DNA of 64,000 nt from Furfurilactobacillus curtus (GTDB taxonomy: Bacteria > Bacillota > Bacilli > Lactobacillales > Lactobacillaceae), in NCBI RefSeq assembly GCF_045862785.1, contig NZ_BQXO01000005.1:60325-124324 (forward strand), given 5' to 3'. Below the pieces are notes generated by a model. That model was given only the letters and a program-made list of their open reading frames with translations. It was not told where the DNA came from and made no database searches. The position numbers were made by a program, and so were the translations under genes. The number at the start of each line of letters is the position of its first letter. Positions within the stretch are counted from its first letter, which is position 1. Positions 32,631-41,856 of the stretch are shown piece by piece.

Positions 32631-33326
32631 CTATTTAACTTGTTGTTCAATCGCACTCTTTGTCAGTTGCTGTTCTAGCAGTAGCCGATCATTAGCTGAG
32701 ATCTGAGGCTGTCGCTTTAGTGCAGCAGCCATTTTTTGGGCGACAATGGCCTGCAGTGCGTCTTGTTTAGCAGGATCCTTCATAAGTTTAGCCAATTGCT
32801 TAGCTTGTGAAGTGCTCAGCGTTAGCCAACTGTTTGGCACTTGAAACACATCTTGTCGGGAAACGAGTTGTCCGCCTTCACCAGACAAGCCAAACAACAT
32901 TTGGGTCCAGCCATTTTGATATCGCCAGCGGGTGGTCTTAGTCATCAAGGTTGCGTTACTAGTGGCGCTAATGGCACGCACTTTAACGGTCGTATGCTGG
33001 CTGGGTGTGGCCTGTGGTTTTGTCTGTGAGGCGTTGGTCCGATAGAGATAAATTTTTTCCTGACCGTTACCCAGGGGTTGATACAGTAAAATGTTTGGTT
33101 GACCAGCATGTTGGTTCGGCGTGCTGCTGACCAAGGTTTGCGTGGAGGTGGTGCTGACCTTTTTCAAACCGAAATGGTAATTATCATTCGCAATGAGCAG
33201 GCCAATCATGCCCATGAATACGACTAATGAGCTGATGATCGTGATGGTACGAGCCGAACTAGCGGTCATCAAAACGACGCTGAGAAATAAACTCAAGGTG
33301 GCGAGAATTAATAACGTAATAACCAT
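32631..33326 (-). CDS. DUF4811 domain membrane protein
   Basis: 231 residues. Two N-terminal hydrophobic helices (VITLLILATLSLFLSVVLM and TIISSLVVFMGMIGLLI), a Ser/Thr/Gln-rich exposed middle and a helical C-terminus rich in Lys/Gln. DUF4811 proteins are found next to DHA2-type exporters in lactobacilli, exactly as here: the ATG overlaps the stop of the upstream exporter gene in TAATG, with AGGAGG inside that gene. The two are translationally coupled. The role is unknown; an accessory subunit of the exporter is a fair guess. Confidence 0.8.
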   Translation of the reverse strand: MVITLLILATLSLFLSVVLMTASSARTITIISSLVVFMGMIGLLIANDNYHFGLKKVSTTSTQTLVSSTPNQHAGQPNILLYQPLGNGQEKIYLYRTNASQTKPQATPSQHTTVKVRAISATSNATLMTKTTRWRYQNGWTQMLFGLSGEGGQLVSRQDVFQVPNSWLTLSTSQAKQLAKLMKDPAKQDALQAIVAQKMAAALKRQPQISANDRLLLEQQLTKSAIEQQVK

Positions 33327-34795
33327 TAGCCACGCCTCCTTGAATTACCTGGCTTAATTCGAAAAGCCAAAACCAGCCCAACTAACGCAAAGATGGTTGC
33401 CGTTAAAAAGGCAGCGTGATAACCAGATAGGGTCGCGTTGATTGCATGGTTGCGATAAGCCAATGGCGTGGTATGTAACAGTGCTTTGGCCGGCATCTTA
33501 TTTTGAGTCACATTGGTCAAAATTGAAATTAAAATGGCCGTCCCCATTGATGAAAAGACTTGACGTCCAGTGTTGTTAACTGAAGTGCCATGACTAAGCA
33601 AATTAATTGGGAGGGCGTTCATGCCCGTGGTTGTGACCGGCATCATGACCATTGCAATTCCGAACATCCGAATCGTGTAAAGTAACGTCACGAAGATAAT
33701 TGGTGTGTTTTCCGTCAATGTGACGAAAAAGGCCGTCCCGACGGTTAATAAGAACATCCCAGTAATCGCCAAGCGACGAGCACCAATCCGATCAAAAATT
33801 CGACCAGTAATCGGACTCATGATCCCCATCATTAAGGCCCCAGGTAAGAGGATTAATCCAGAATGAAACGCTGATTCGCTGCGAACGGTTTGAATATATA
33901 ATGGCAGGACCATTTCGGCGCCGACCATTGCCATATTCACGACGGCGACTTCGATAACGGATAATGTGTAGGCTGGCGAGGAAAAGACGCGTAGTTCCAA
34001 GAGCGGATTGTCGATGGTTAAGGAACGCCATACGAACAATCCGACAAAGACGAGACCAATCACTAAGGTTGTTAAGACGATTGGATTAGTCCAAGAACTT
34101 GAGCCAACACTACTAAAGGCATACAGCATACTGCCAAAACCAATGGTGGATAAAATAACTGAAAGCCAATCTGCGCTCGTCTTTTTGGTGGGGAAAATTT
34201 TGCGCATTGTAAACAGTGCAAGGGTAAACACAATCACTGGAAATGGCAGAATAACGACGAACAGAGAGCGCCATGAATAATTGAGTAATAACCAACCTGA
34301 TAAAGTTGGGCCGATTGCGGGGGCCAAACCGATGACAATTCCGGCTAATCCCATGGCCGACCCACGTCTTTCTGGCGGAAAGATCGTCAACATCGTGGTC
34401 TGAAAGACGGGCGCCGTGATCCCCACCGCAATCCCTTCGATGAGTCGACCAGTTAGCAATAGACCGAATGTCGAGGCAGTCATACAGATGAAAGTTCCGA
34501 CAAAAAAGATTGCCATGGCAGCGAGATATAATAATTTCGAACTAAATCGTTGCAATAAAAAAGCAGACACGGGGATGGTAATTCCCATAACGAGCATGAA
34601 CCCAGTCGTGAGCCACTGAACAGCATCAGCGTTGATGTTAAAAGTCCGCATCAAGGTCGGAAACGCGGTCGTCAGGGTAGTTTGAACAATAAATGTACTG
34701 AATGTCCCGATAAGCATCGTGATGACGAGCAACAGGCGATTAAATGGCTTGCCGTTCGCGTCAACGACCTTAAATTCTGAAATCGATTCTGACAC
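33326..34795 (-). CDS. DHA2 family (EmrB/QacA type) MFS multidrug exporter
   Basis: 489 residues with 14 predicted helices, usual for proton-driven drug exporters of the 14-helix group. Motif C of exporters is visible as GIVIGLAPAIGPTLSGWLL in helix 5, and LLTGRLIEGIAVGI precedes it. GTG at 34795 lies 8 bases after AAAGGAGG and gives MSESISEF; the longer frame from 34855 starts without a binding site. Two-gene operon with DUF4811. Substrate unknown; in this family toxic amphiphilic cations, bile salts and other drugs are typical. Confidence 0.92.
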   Translation of the reverse strand: MSESISEFKVVDANGKPFNRLLLVITMLIGTFSTFIVQTTLTTAFPTLMRTFNINADAVQWLTTGFMLVMGITIPVSAFLLQRFSSKLLYLAAMAIFFVGTFICMTASTFGLLLTGRLIEGIAVGITAPVFQTTMLTIFPPERRGSAMGLAGIVIGLAPAIGPTLSGWLLLNYSWRSLFVVILPFPVIVFTLALFTMRKIFPTKKTSADWLSVILSTIGFGSMLYAFSSVGSSSWTNPIVLTTLVIGLVFVGLFVWRSLTIDNPLLELRVFSSPAYTLSVIEVAVVNMAMVGAEMVLPLYIQTVRSESAFHSGLILLPGALMMGIMSPITGRIFDRIGARRLAITGMFLLTVGTAFFVTLTENTPIIFVTLLYTIRMFGIAMVMMPVTTTGMNALPINLLSHGTSVNNTGRQVFSSMGTAILISILTNVTQNKMPAKALLHTTPLAYRNHAINATLSGYHAAFLTATIFALVGLVLAFRIKPGNSRRRG

Positions 34796-35007
34796 GAAAA
34801 GGCCTCCTTTGGCGTAAGATAAGTGTGATTTAAAAAACAAAAAATCCGGCAGCATTCAATTATACACGTTTTACTAATAAAATGTTAGCGACGTCGTATG
34901 GGTGATTGATTAAAAAATGAGATAAATAGTTGTTTTTGATTGACCTAAAGGCGCGCAGTTATTAGGATGAACCAGTGTTAGTTAAGGGATAGAGAGAAGG
35001 AACTTCA

Positions 35008-35967
35008 ATGAAGAAAACGACAATGGCCAGTCTTGCCGCGCCGTTTGTTTTGGCGACCGGTGTAGCCGGGATTTCTGAACGTTTATATCAATACGCTTTT
35101 AAACGGGTTAACCAAGTCCCTGAAACCTCCGCAGAAAAGCAAAAATATGCATCCGTCTACTATGACTATGTCAAGTGGTTACGCGACCAACCAACGGAAA
35201 CATGGATGTTGCATGAAGATGATCCACAGCAACAATTGGTGGCGACTTACTTAGCTGCAACGCCGGCGAGCAAACAAACGGTGATTATCTCCCACGGTTA
35301 TAAAGGTAATGGAGAGACAATGGCTAACTACGCACAACTCTTCCATGAATTAGGGTATAACGTGTTGTTACCGGATGATCGGGCTCATGGCAAATCGGCC
35401 GGCCGCTACATTACCTTTGGCTGGTTGGATCGCCTAGATTATTTAGACTGGCTAAAACGCATCATTAATCACGACGGCGAAGAGGTGCGCATTGTTTTAT
35501 TTGGCGTTTCTATGGGCGGAGCCACGGTTGAAATGATGAGTGGTGAGCAGTTACCAGATCAGGTTCGCGCAATTATTGCGGATTGTGGTTATTCTAGCAT
35601 TGATGACGAGTTAGTTTATCTGTTGAAACGAAACTTCCACCTACCAAAGTATCCCTTTTTGCCCGCTGTAAGTGCCATTAATCGGCGACGATTGGGGTTT
35701 AATTTAAACCAAGTGTCTTCGGTAGCTCAGTTAAAGCGCAATCATCGACCGATTTTATTTATTCATGGTGAGAAAGATGTCTTCGTCCCCGCCAGCATGT
35801 TAGAAGAAAATTATGCGGCCACTCAAGGACCGAAAGTAAAATGGATCGTGCCCAATGCGACACATGCTGAAAGCTTTTGGGTGGACCCAGCCGCTTATCA
35901 GCAACACGTGCGTGACTTTCTCCAACAATATGTCGTGGATTCAACGCCGCTACCAATCGCTGAATAA
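35008..35967 (+). CDS. Alpha/beta hydrolase with N-terminal membrane segment
   Basis: 319 residues. Short hydrophobic N-terminus (MASLAAPFVLATGVAGI) that may anchor or export the enzyme. Alpha/beta hydrolase core: oxyanion segment VIISHGYKGNGE, nucleophile elbow FGVSMGGATVE (Ser near 168), acid in HGEKDVFVPASM and catalytic His in NATHAESFW. Similar to the YqkD/BAAT-like peptidase-esterase group of lactobacilli. ATG after GAGAGAAGG. Substrate unknown; single gene. Confidence 0.88.
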   Translation: MKKTTMASLAAPFVLATGVAGISERLYQYAFKRVNQVPETSAEKQKYASVYYDYVKWLRDQPTETWMLHEDDPQQQLVATYLAATPASKQTVIISHGYKGNGETMANYAQLFHELGYNVLLPDDRAHGKSAGRYITFGWLDRLDYLDWLKRIINHDGEEVRIVLFGVSMGGATVEMMSGEQLPDQVRAIIADCGYSSIDDELVYLLKRNFHLPKYPFLPAVSAINRRRLGFNLNQVSSVAQLKRNHRPILFIHGEKDVFVPASMLEENYAATQGPKVKWIVPNATHAESFWVDPAAYQQHVRDFLQQYVVDSTPLPIAE

Positions 35968-36039
35968 TAATGGCTTAAGCTTTTTGATCGATAAATAATC
36001 GATAAGATGAGGCTAAATCTGAATCAAAACCAAAAATTG

Positions 36040-36400
36040 ACTGGTAACTTAAACTTCCATACAGGTGATTACTGCCGGCAATCCGAACTTCGCGGGCGTG
36101 CGGCTGGAACGCCGTGGACCTGCGTTGAACCCGGAAAAGCGCCGATTTCAAAGCCAGGTCTTATCGTAAGCGAAATGCGCTAACGATAACAACACAGGCT
36201 GAGCCGATGCCCGCTACGTTCAAATTGACCTACTTGCGAATTAACTCGTTTATTTTTCACAATCATGTGGGTGGCGTGTCCGTCTCGGTAATGGCAAAAA
36301 TTCGCAGCACATAAATTTTACGTAGCGCATAAAGGCGACCTTCACATGATGATTCACTCATCATGTGAAGGTCGCCTTTAATATTGGTCACTAACCAGCT
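36040..36400. repeat. Multi-stem structured repeat element, copy 3 (shortened tail)
   Basis: Core 36072-36236: P1 CAATCCGAAC with GTTCAAATTG (two mismatches), P2 GGGCGTGCGGCT with AGCCGATGCCC, P3 GGACCTGCGTTGAAC with TTTCAAAGCCAGGTC, P4 TTATCGTAAGCG with CGCTAACGATAA. The tail is much shorter than in copies 1 and 2 but keeps ATTACCGAGACG on the minus strand, and ends in a hairpin of two perfect 22-bp arms (36331-36352 / 36358-36379). Confidence 0.8.
36331..36379. terminator. Perfect 22-bp hairpin at the end of repeat copy 3
   Basis: AAAGGCGACCTTCACATGAT plus GA pairs with its exact reverse complement around TTCAC. Flanking A and T runs make it a bidirectional terminator for the two convergent genes. 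A diverged version is at 17725-17767. Confidence 0.75.
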
Positions 36401-36405
36401 TACTC

Positions 36406-36681
36406 GTGCTCGACATCACCCAGCTTGTTTCACTCTGATTCATTGTCGAGCTCCGTCAGCCTGCTCCTTGTGCCTAGCCCAGTCTGAGCAATTGGCCAAG
36501 ATCGCCAACCACTCAGACTCAGCTAGTGCTCAGGATCACCCGGCCGACTCTGCTCTAAGTCTTTGTCGAGTTACACAAGCCTGATGTCTGTGCCTAGCCC
36601 AGCCTAGTCAATTGGCCAAGATCGCCAACTGCCTAGCCTCAGCTAGTGCTCGACATCACCCAGCTTGTTTCACTCTGATTC
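36406..36681. repeat. Tandem repeat, 120-bp unit, 2.3 copies
   Basis: Units start at 36406, 36526 and 36646, so the period is exactly 120. Each opens GTGCTC..ATCACCC, and the two full units share TGTGCCTAGCCCAG and CAATTGGCCAAGATCGCCAA. The first 36 bases of unit 3 equal unit 1. The array runs right up to the stop codon of the ABC permease gene. Unit 1 has an 8-bp hairpin AGTCTGAG / CTCAGACT. Confidence 0.85.
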
Positions 36682-36682
36682 T

Positions 36683-38305
36683 TTAATTAGCCGCGTCAAT
36701 ATCACGTCTTTGATAGCCGACCAAACCAACGATCACGATGACTAAAGCAATCCCCAACTGCCACCAGAACGTTGGCCATTGGACAGCCACAGCTGGTACG
36801 CGGCCGATAAAGCCAAAGGGCGTCAATTTTGTGGCCCAACTTGGTAGATCAAGTAAGCGACCGAAGTAACCGACACCAAAGGTTAAGCCTAAGTATCCCC
36901 AGTTGAGGGCGATTAGGCGCGGAAGCCAACCAACTAGACAAACGCTGATGGCCACCATGACTAACATCGGTGCCAAGTTGGCCGTAAAGGCGTTCACGAA
37001 TAATTTTGTGGCTAAGGGGTGCTTCAGAACACTGTTGGCCGCAATTTCTAGACCAGCAACACTGGCGGCTAACGTTATCGTACTAGTGAGGAGGCCCAGG
37101 CAGGTTAAGGTGCCATTCAGGCGTAGCCGACTGATCGGCCGAGCGTGCAAAGATTCAAAGAACCCTTTTTTCTCGTCACCAACGAGTCGATTGATGATTT
37201 GAATGCCAGGAATAGCAGAGACGACGGCGAAGATAATCATTAACATAGCGATGAATGATTTAAGAATTTGGGTTTGCGCAGCGGCAGCGGCATGTGGATC
37301 GGCCAATAAGCGCATGGTCAAAGGATTCGTTTTCAAAATGCCAGCGACAGTGTCAAACACTGAGCCATACATGGCGGCAAAAAGAAACATGCCAATAACC
37401 CAGATAAGAATGGTGTTGCGTTCTAGGCGCCAGAACAAGCCAATGGGCCCCTGCAACATGAAGGAAGCCGATTTTCGACCGGGACGAGTCGCAATAATCC
37501 CGGCATTCAAGTCGCGGTGGGATCGCAGGAAGATGGCACCCCCAATAAAGATCGCTGAAGCAATTAACATGAATAAAGCGGGCAGCCAGTTGTTCTGCCG
37601 ATAAGTTTGAAATTTTTCCACCCAACCTAATGGTGACAGCCAGGTGTATTTCGGATGAGAAACGTCGGCTGCCATACGACTGAGATAGGCAAGTCCAAAA
37701 ATCGCATAGGAGAGACCAGTGGCTGCGCGGCTACTTTCAACGAGTTGAGCTAAGAGAATGGCAAGTACGCCGAACATCAGACCGTTGAGTCCTAGCCCAA
37801 TGCCTAAGACAAAATTACCGGCAGTATCGGTGCCACGCAGGCCAGCAAATTGCAGTCCAAACGAATACAATAGGGCTAATGTACCATTAAGAACCAGTAG
37901 CTCGGTGATGGCGGCGGTTAGCGTCGCATAAGGACCAACGGCGTGAGCAGAAACCAATTCGGTGACGCCTGAGTCTTCGTCACCACGGGTGAGCGAAATG
38001 GCAAAACTAAAATTCATAATCGCCCCAAAAATGGCCATAAAGACCGTCATTTCCGACGCAAAGATGTCTGCGGTGGTATAAGGCCCACCTGGCAGCCGTC
38101 CGAATAATGAAATCATTGCTGGTGTTTTAAGGGTCGTAATAATTTGGGCGATCGCTGTCTTAGTCCCGTAAAGGTCGTTGAACTTAAAGGCGACACTAGC
38201 AAATAGACCAGCCATGACGAGCATCCAAGTGGTCATTTTTAGCCAATCGCGACGTAAATTGATCGCTAGTATACGACCAGTTCGAAAATAAGCACGTTTA
38301 GGCAT
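36683..38305 (-). CDS. ABC-2 type exporter permease
   Basis: 540 residues with about twelve hydrophobic helices, arranged as two similar six-helix halves. It resembles the large permeases annotated as polyketide antibiotic/tetronasin exporters. The start overlaps the end of the ATPase gene by 8 bases, showing translational coupling. Together they form an ATP-driven exporter in the cytoplasmic membrane; substrate unknown, drug or peptide efflux is the usual assignment. The stop codon directly abuts the 120-bp tandem repeat. Confidence 0.88.
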   Translation of the reverse strand: MPKRAYFRTGRILAINLRRDWLKMTTWMLVMAGLFASVAFKFNDLYGTKTAIAQIITTLKTPAMISLFGRLPGGPYTTADIFASEMTVFMAIFGAIMNFSFAISLTRGDEDSGVTELVSAHAVGPYATLTAAITELLVLNGTLALLYSFGLQFAGLRGTDTAGNFVLGIGLGLNGLMFGVLAILLAQLVESSRAATGLSYAIFGLAYLSRMAADVSHPKYTWLSPLGWVEKFQTYRQNNWLPALFMLIASAIFIGGAIFLRSHRDLNAGIIATRPGRKSASFMLQGPIGLFWRLERNTILIWVIGMFLFAAMYGSVFDTVAGILKTNPLTMRLLADPHAAAAAQTQILKSFIAMLMIIFAVVSAIPGIQIINRLVGDEKKGFFESLHARPISRLRLNGTLTCLGLLTSTITLAASVAGLEIAANSVLKHPLATKLFVNAFTANLAPMLVMVAISVCLVGWLPRLIALNWGYLGLTFGVGYFGRLLDLPSWATKLTPFGFIGRVPAVAVQWPTFWWQLGIALVIVIVGLVGYQRRDIDAAN

Positions 38306-39260
38306 GGGGTCTCACGTCCTTTGCGGTTGGCTGATCAATTGGATCTGTGGTCGTTTCCCCATAATAACGGAGGAATAAGTCTTCCAAAGTTGGCGGCGTA
38401 CTCTGCAAGCTAGTGACATTATGAGCCGCTAGATAATCTATGATCTTAGGCATCGCCTCGGAGTCGGTTGCAAAAGTGGTGGTGTGATGTGCGGCATCGG
38501 TAGTGACTTGATGCACACCTGTTTGTTGGGCGAGGTCAGTGAGCGGCTGCTCGGTGGCGACAGTAATTTGTGTGCGGGTTAAATGGCGCATTTCGGTTAA
38601 GGTACCTGTTTCGATAATTTCTCCGGCGCGGATGATCCCAATCCGATCACACATGCGCTCCACTTCAGACAGAATGTGACTGGACAAGAGAACCGATTTG
38701 CCTTGTTGTTTTAACGCCAGGACGGCGTCTTGAAAGACACGTTCATTAAGTGGGTCTAGGCCCGATGTCGGTTCATCAAAGATATAGAGATCCGCATCTT
38801 GAGAAAGGGCGGCAATCAAGGCCACCTTTTGGCGATTTCCTTTCGAATAAGTACGTGCTTTTTTAGTCGGATCGAGGTCAAATTTCTTGAGTAGTTCATC
38901 TGTGCGGACGTTGTGTGCTTGGCCGCTCAGCTTTAAGAAGAGATCAATAATTTCGCCACCAGTTAAGTTTGGCCACAAGTACACATCACCGGGAACGTAG
39001 GCCAACTGACGGTGAATGCTGACCGCGTCGTGAAAGACATCCTTGCCAAAAATAGTGGCTGATCCTGATGAGGCCCGCAATAGTCCCAGTAATGTGCGAA
39101 TAGTTGTTGATTTCCCGGCGCCGTTGGGACCGATAAAGCCGAAGACTTCCCCCGGACGTACATCAAACGTAATATTTTTAAGCGCCTGAAATTTGCCGAA
39201 ATGCTTTTGGAGATGATCTAGGTGGACCACTGGGTTTACAGTTGGATTTGAACTTGCCAT
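38298..39260 (-). CDS. ABC transporter ATP-binding protein
   Basis: 320 residues from ATG 39260, after AAGGAGTGACA. Walker A is GPNGAGKST, the Q-loop follows in LAYVPGDVYLWPN, the signature is YSKGNRQK (a non-canonical LSGGQ as in DrrA-like exporters), and Walker B with D-loop is LYIFDEPTSGLDP. The C-terminal extension (about 225-320) is typical of drug-exporter ATPases. First gene of the operon with the permease; divergent from a TetR gene with a palindrome in its 5' region. Confidence 0.94.
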   Translation of the reverse strand: MASSNPTVNPVVHLDHLQKHFGKFQALKNITFDVRPGEVFGFIGPNGAGKSTTIRTLLGLLRASSGSATIFGKDVFHDAVSIHRQLAYVPGDVYLWPNLTGGEIIDLFLKLSGQAHNVRTDELLKKFDLDPTKKARTYSKGNRQKVALIAALSQDADLYIFDEPTSGLDPLNERVFQDAVLALKQQGKSVLLSSHILSEVERMCDRIGIIRAGEIIETGTLTEMRHLTRTQITVATEQPLTDLAQQTGVHQVTTDAAHHTTTFATDSEAMPKIIDYLAAHNVTSLQSTPPTLEDLFLRYYGETTTDPIDQPTAKDVRPHA

Positions 39261-39276
39261 GATTGTCACTCCTTAT

Positions 39277-39308
39277 AATTGAACTAATAAACAATCGATA
39301 GTTCAATT
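39277..39308. promoter_or_regulatory. TetR operator upstream of the ABC exporter operon
   Basis: AATTGAACTA (39277-39286), 12-base centre, TAGTTCAATT (39299-39308): two perfect 10-bp arms. A related half-site TGAACTATTGAT is at 39367-39378 and another TGAACTATG overlaps 39418-39426, so several regulator sites cover the divergent promoters. Confidence 0.75.
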
Positions 39309-39447
39309 TTTAACGCCAGTGTAGAGCTGACGACAGGTGGTGTCAATAAAATCACTTGTAAAAAATGAACTATTGATGTATACATAATTCAAAAGTGGAT
39401 AAAGTCGACTTAGAAAATGAACTATGCCCAGAAAAAAGGTGATTAAG

Positions 39448-40062
39448 ATGGACGGGAACCAATTGCGCAAGGTTCGTAAACGCCAAGCAATTCTGAAGGC
39501 GGCCAATCAGCTGTTCATTAAAAAGGGTTATCAAGAAACTAGTGTGGCTGAAATTGCCAAAGCAGCCGGTGCATCACAAGTGACGGTTTACAAGTATTTC
39601 CCAAGCAAGTTACAACTTGGGCGGGCGGTTGCCATTGCATTGATTGAGGATGGGTATCAGTATTACGGGGCAATGTTGGTTGATCCGCAATTAGATTTTA
39701 TGTCAAAAATGAAGAAAATGATGGTTGAGGCCGCTCAAGAATCCAACACGTTATCGCCAAGCTTTTATCGGTTATTAGTGGCAGAAATGCGGGGCGATAA
39801 TGGCGATCATTCAGTACAACGTAGTTACGACCGTCAGAAAGCAGCTTTCTGGCATCGATTGTTTGAACAGGGTCGTGCTGAAGGCAAAATTGATGATGCC
39901 ATTACCGATCGCGCACTCATGATCTACGTTGATATGTACGTCACTTATGTTCAGCGTTTAAACGGAAAAGCAAAGGATTCAACCGTGCTAGATGCTCTAC
40001 ATGCGGATGGTGAGCAAATTATTCAGCTGTTTTTTTATGGGTTGATCGGGGACGTAGGATAA
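39448..40062 (+). CDS. TetR-family regulator of the ABC exporter
   Basis: 204 residues from ATG 39448, 7 bases after AAAAGGTG; ATG 39424 is an in-frame alternative with no binding site. N-terminal helix-turn-helix: ILKAANQLFIKKGYQETSVA then EIAKAAGASQVTVYKYFPSK. The C-terminal domain binds an unknown ligand. Adjacent and divergent to the ABC genes, with palindromic sites between, so it most likely represses the exporter until a substrate is present. Confidence 0.9.
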   Translation: MDGNQLRKVRKRQAILKAANQLFIKKGYQETSVAEIAKAAGASQVTVYKYFPSKLQLGRAVAIALIEDGYQYYGAMLVDPQLDFMSKMKKMMVEAAQESNTLSPSFYRLLVAEMRGDNGDHSVQRSYDRQKAAFWHRLFEQGRAEGKIDDAITDRALMIYVDMYVTYVQRLNGKAKDSTVLDALHADGEQIIQLFFYGLIGDVG

Positions 40063-40142
40063 TCGTGGTTTGTTTGAACGTGCTAAGGTATGGGGATAAG
40101 TGATCATTATAGGCGCTGAACAGAATGGAGAGGAGTGTTCAA

Positions 40143-40814
40143 ATGGGTGAACCACAAGTCGCGTCTGAACAACAGCAGTTGGTACAAATTATTAATTATT
40201 CACGTCATATTTTGGGTACTGATCGGTCTGGACATGATTTCTTTCACGTTCAACGGGTTGCCAAATTGGCGGAGCGCATTGAGGCTAGTGAGCAAACCGG
40301 ACAGCGGCTCGTGATCTTGGCGGCAGCGTATTTGCACGATGTCGTGGATGATAAAGTGGTTACCGATTCGATGGCCGCCCACCAACAATTAAGTGATTAT
40401 TTGAATCATATTGGTGTGAACGCAGCCCAAATCACAGCCATTTTTGAAATTATTGATCATATGTCATTTAGCGATAACCTTGAGCATTCACAAGCCTTGA
40501 GTCAGGCCGGACAGGTTGTCCAGGATGCGGATCGCATGGATGCCATTGGTGCAATTGGCATTGCTCGTGTCTTTACTTATGGTGGTCGACATCAGCGGGT
40601 GCTCTACGATCCCGACATTGCGCCACGCACGCAACTCACTAAAGCGACGTATCGCAACGAACAAGGCACGACGATCAATCATTTTTATGAAAAATTGTTG
40701 CTGATTAAAGACCAACTGAACACTGAGACAGCCAAACAATTGGCAACCGTTCGCCAACAAGTGATGCTCGATTTTTTGGCCGAATTTAAACAAGAGTGGT
40801 CTGGTGAAGCTTGA
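40143..40814 (+). CDS. HD-domain phosphohydrolase (YedJ-like)
   Basis: 223 residues from ATG 40143, after GAGAGGAGTG; the upstream ATG 40125 overlaps the binding site. Metal-binding residues of the HD superfamily are visible: HDFFHVQRVAKLAERI (first His), AAYLHDVVDD (the His-Asp pair) and VQDADRMDAIGAIGIAR (last Asp). The YedJ/YpgQ group hydrolyses nucleotides or other phosphomonoesters; substrate unknown. Single gene with a strong terminator. Confidence 0.88.
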   Translation: MGEPQVASEQQQLVQIINYSRHILGTDRSGHDFFHVQRVAKLAERIEASEQTGQRLVILAAAYLHDVVDDKVVTDSMAAHQQLSDYLNHIGVNAAQITAIFEIIDHMSFSDNLEHSQALSQAGQVVQDADRMDAIGAIGIARVFTYGGRHQRVLYDPDIAPRTQLTKATYRNEQGTTINHFYEKLLLIKDQLNTETAKQLATVRQQVMLDFLAEFKQEWSGEA

Positions 40815-40850
40815 ATCATCGGTCAAATAATAGTTTCGTTATAAAACGTG

Positions 40851-40895
40851 CCCGCAACAGGACAGGCTTTCAAGCCTATCCTGTTGCGGGTATTT
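40851..40895. terminator. Bidirectional terminator between HD and LysR genes
   Basis: CCCGCAACAGGACAGGCTT pairs with AAGCCTATCCTGTTGCGGG around TC, followed by TATTTT; nearly perfect 19-bp stem. Confidence 0.9.
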
Positions 40896-40908
40896 TAACG
40901 TGTTTAAC

Positions 40909-41745
40909 TTAGCGCTGCTGAGGCGATTCCGTTGTTAATTGATCTTGAAGTAATTGGGCTAGTTGATTTAATGGCGACGTGGGTGGTAATGGACGGCTCA
41001 AAAAGTAAAATTGGCGGGTGAATTGGGGTCCTAGCGATTGATAGGCAACCTGCTGTGGCAGGACGTTTTGCGACACGATTGTTTGTCCAATGCCTTGGGT
41101 TAAGAGGCGAACAATGATGTCATTGTTATTGACAACCATGACTTGTTTTGGCGTGAGGTTGTGCTGGGCTAGGTAACGATCAGTGTAATGGCGGACGCCG
41201 GATCCAGCCTCACGTAGCAACCACAATGGCCGCTTGGGATCACCAGCATGAACAAGTTGATCGGTGAAAAAAGCCCGTCGAGCAATACCACTGGCCGTCA
41301 GTGGTTGTTCGATGAAGCCAAATTCCAAATTATGAGCCACAAGTTCGTCGACAATCCCCGCCGAATTCATGAGTAAGAGTTGACAATCAAATTCTTGTAG
41401 CGCAGTTTGTGGCAATTCGGCGATGATCGGTGGCAGTTGGGTCGCCGCGATGGTGTTTGAAACGCCGATCCGACAAGTGACGTGTGGCTTAGTCGCGTGT
41501 TGAACCTGATCGACCAATTCTTGCCAACGATCCGTTAAGACTAAGCCCTCCTGATACAAAAGGTCGGCCGCGGCGGTTGGTGAAACACCGTGATGATTGC
41601 GGGTAAACAGTGGTGTTCCTAGCGTCTGTTCGAGTTGTTGAATCTGAACGGAGACGGTTGGCTGCGAGATGTATAGTTGCTCGGCGGCTTGCGAGAAGCT
41701 GCGGGTCTCATAAACAGCTTGAAAGACATTGAAAAATTTAATCAT
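40909..41745 (-). CDS. LysR-family transcriptional regulator
   Basis: 278 residues. N-terminal winged helix (FFNVFQAVYETRSFSQAAEQL, given here as FNVFQAVYETRSFSQAAEQ, then ISQPTVSVQIQQLEQTLG) and a periplasmic-binding-like effector domain (about 90-275). Divergent from the YeiH gene with a 111-base gap; this pairing (CysB/CbbR-like LysR plus YeiH exporter) is frequent, and the regulator probably activates yeiH. Effector unknown. Confidence 0.9.
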   Translation of the reverse strand: MIKFFNVFQAVYETRSFSQAAEQLYISQPTVSVQIQQLEQTLGTPLFTRNHHGVSPTAAADLLYQEGLVLTDRWQELVDQVQHATKPHVTCRIGVSNTIAATQLPPIIAELPQTALQEFDCQLLLMNSAGIVDELVAHNLEFGFIEQPLTASGIARRAFFTDQLVHAGDPKRPLWLLREAGSGVRHYTDRYLAQHNLTPKQVMVVNNNDIIVRLLTQGIGQTIVSQNVLPQQVAYQSLGPQFTRQFYFLSRPLPPTSPLNQLAQLLQDQLTTESPQQR

Positions 41746-41856
41746 GGGTTCCCTTTCATAGATAAATGTAATAACAAGAATTTAGCATATGTATTTCCAC
41801 TTGTAACGCGTTTTGGCTACGATAAGACCATCAATTAACGATGGGAGTCAGGATCA

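Noticed and set aside
36384..36584. 66-codon frame in the 120-bp tandem repeat
   Set aside because: The frame ends inside the second unit, lacks a binding site and is not maintained between units as a repeat.
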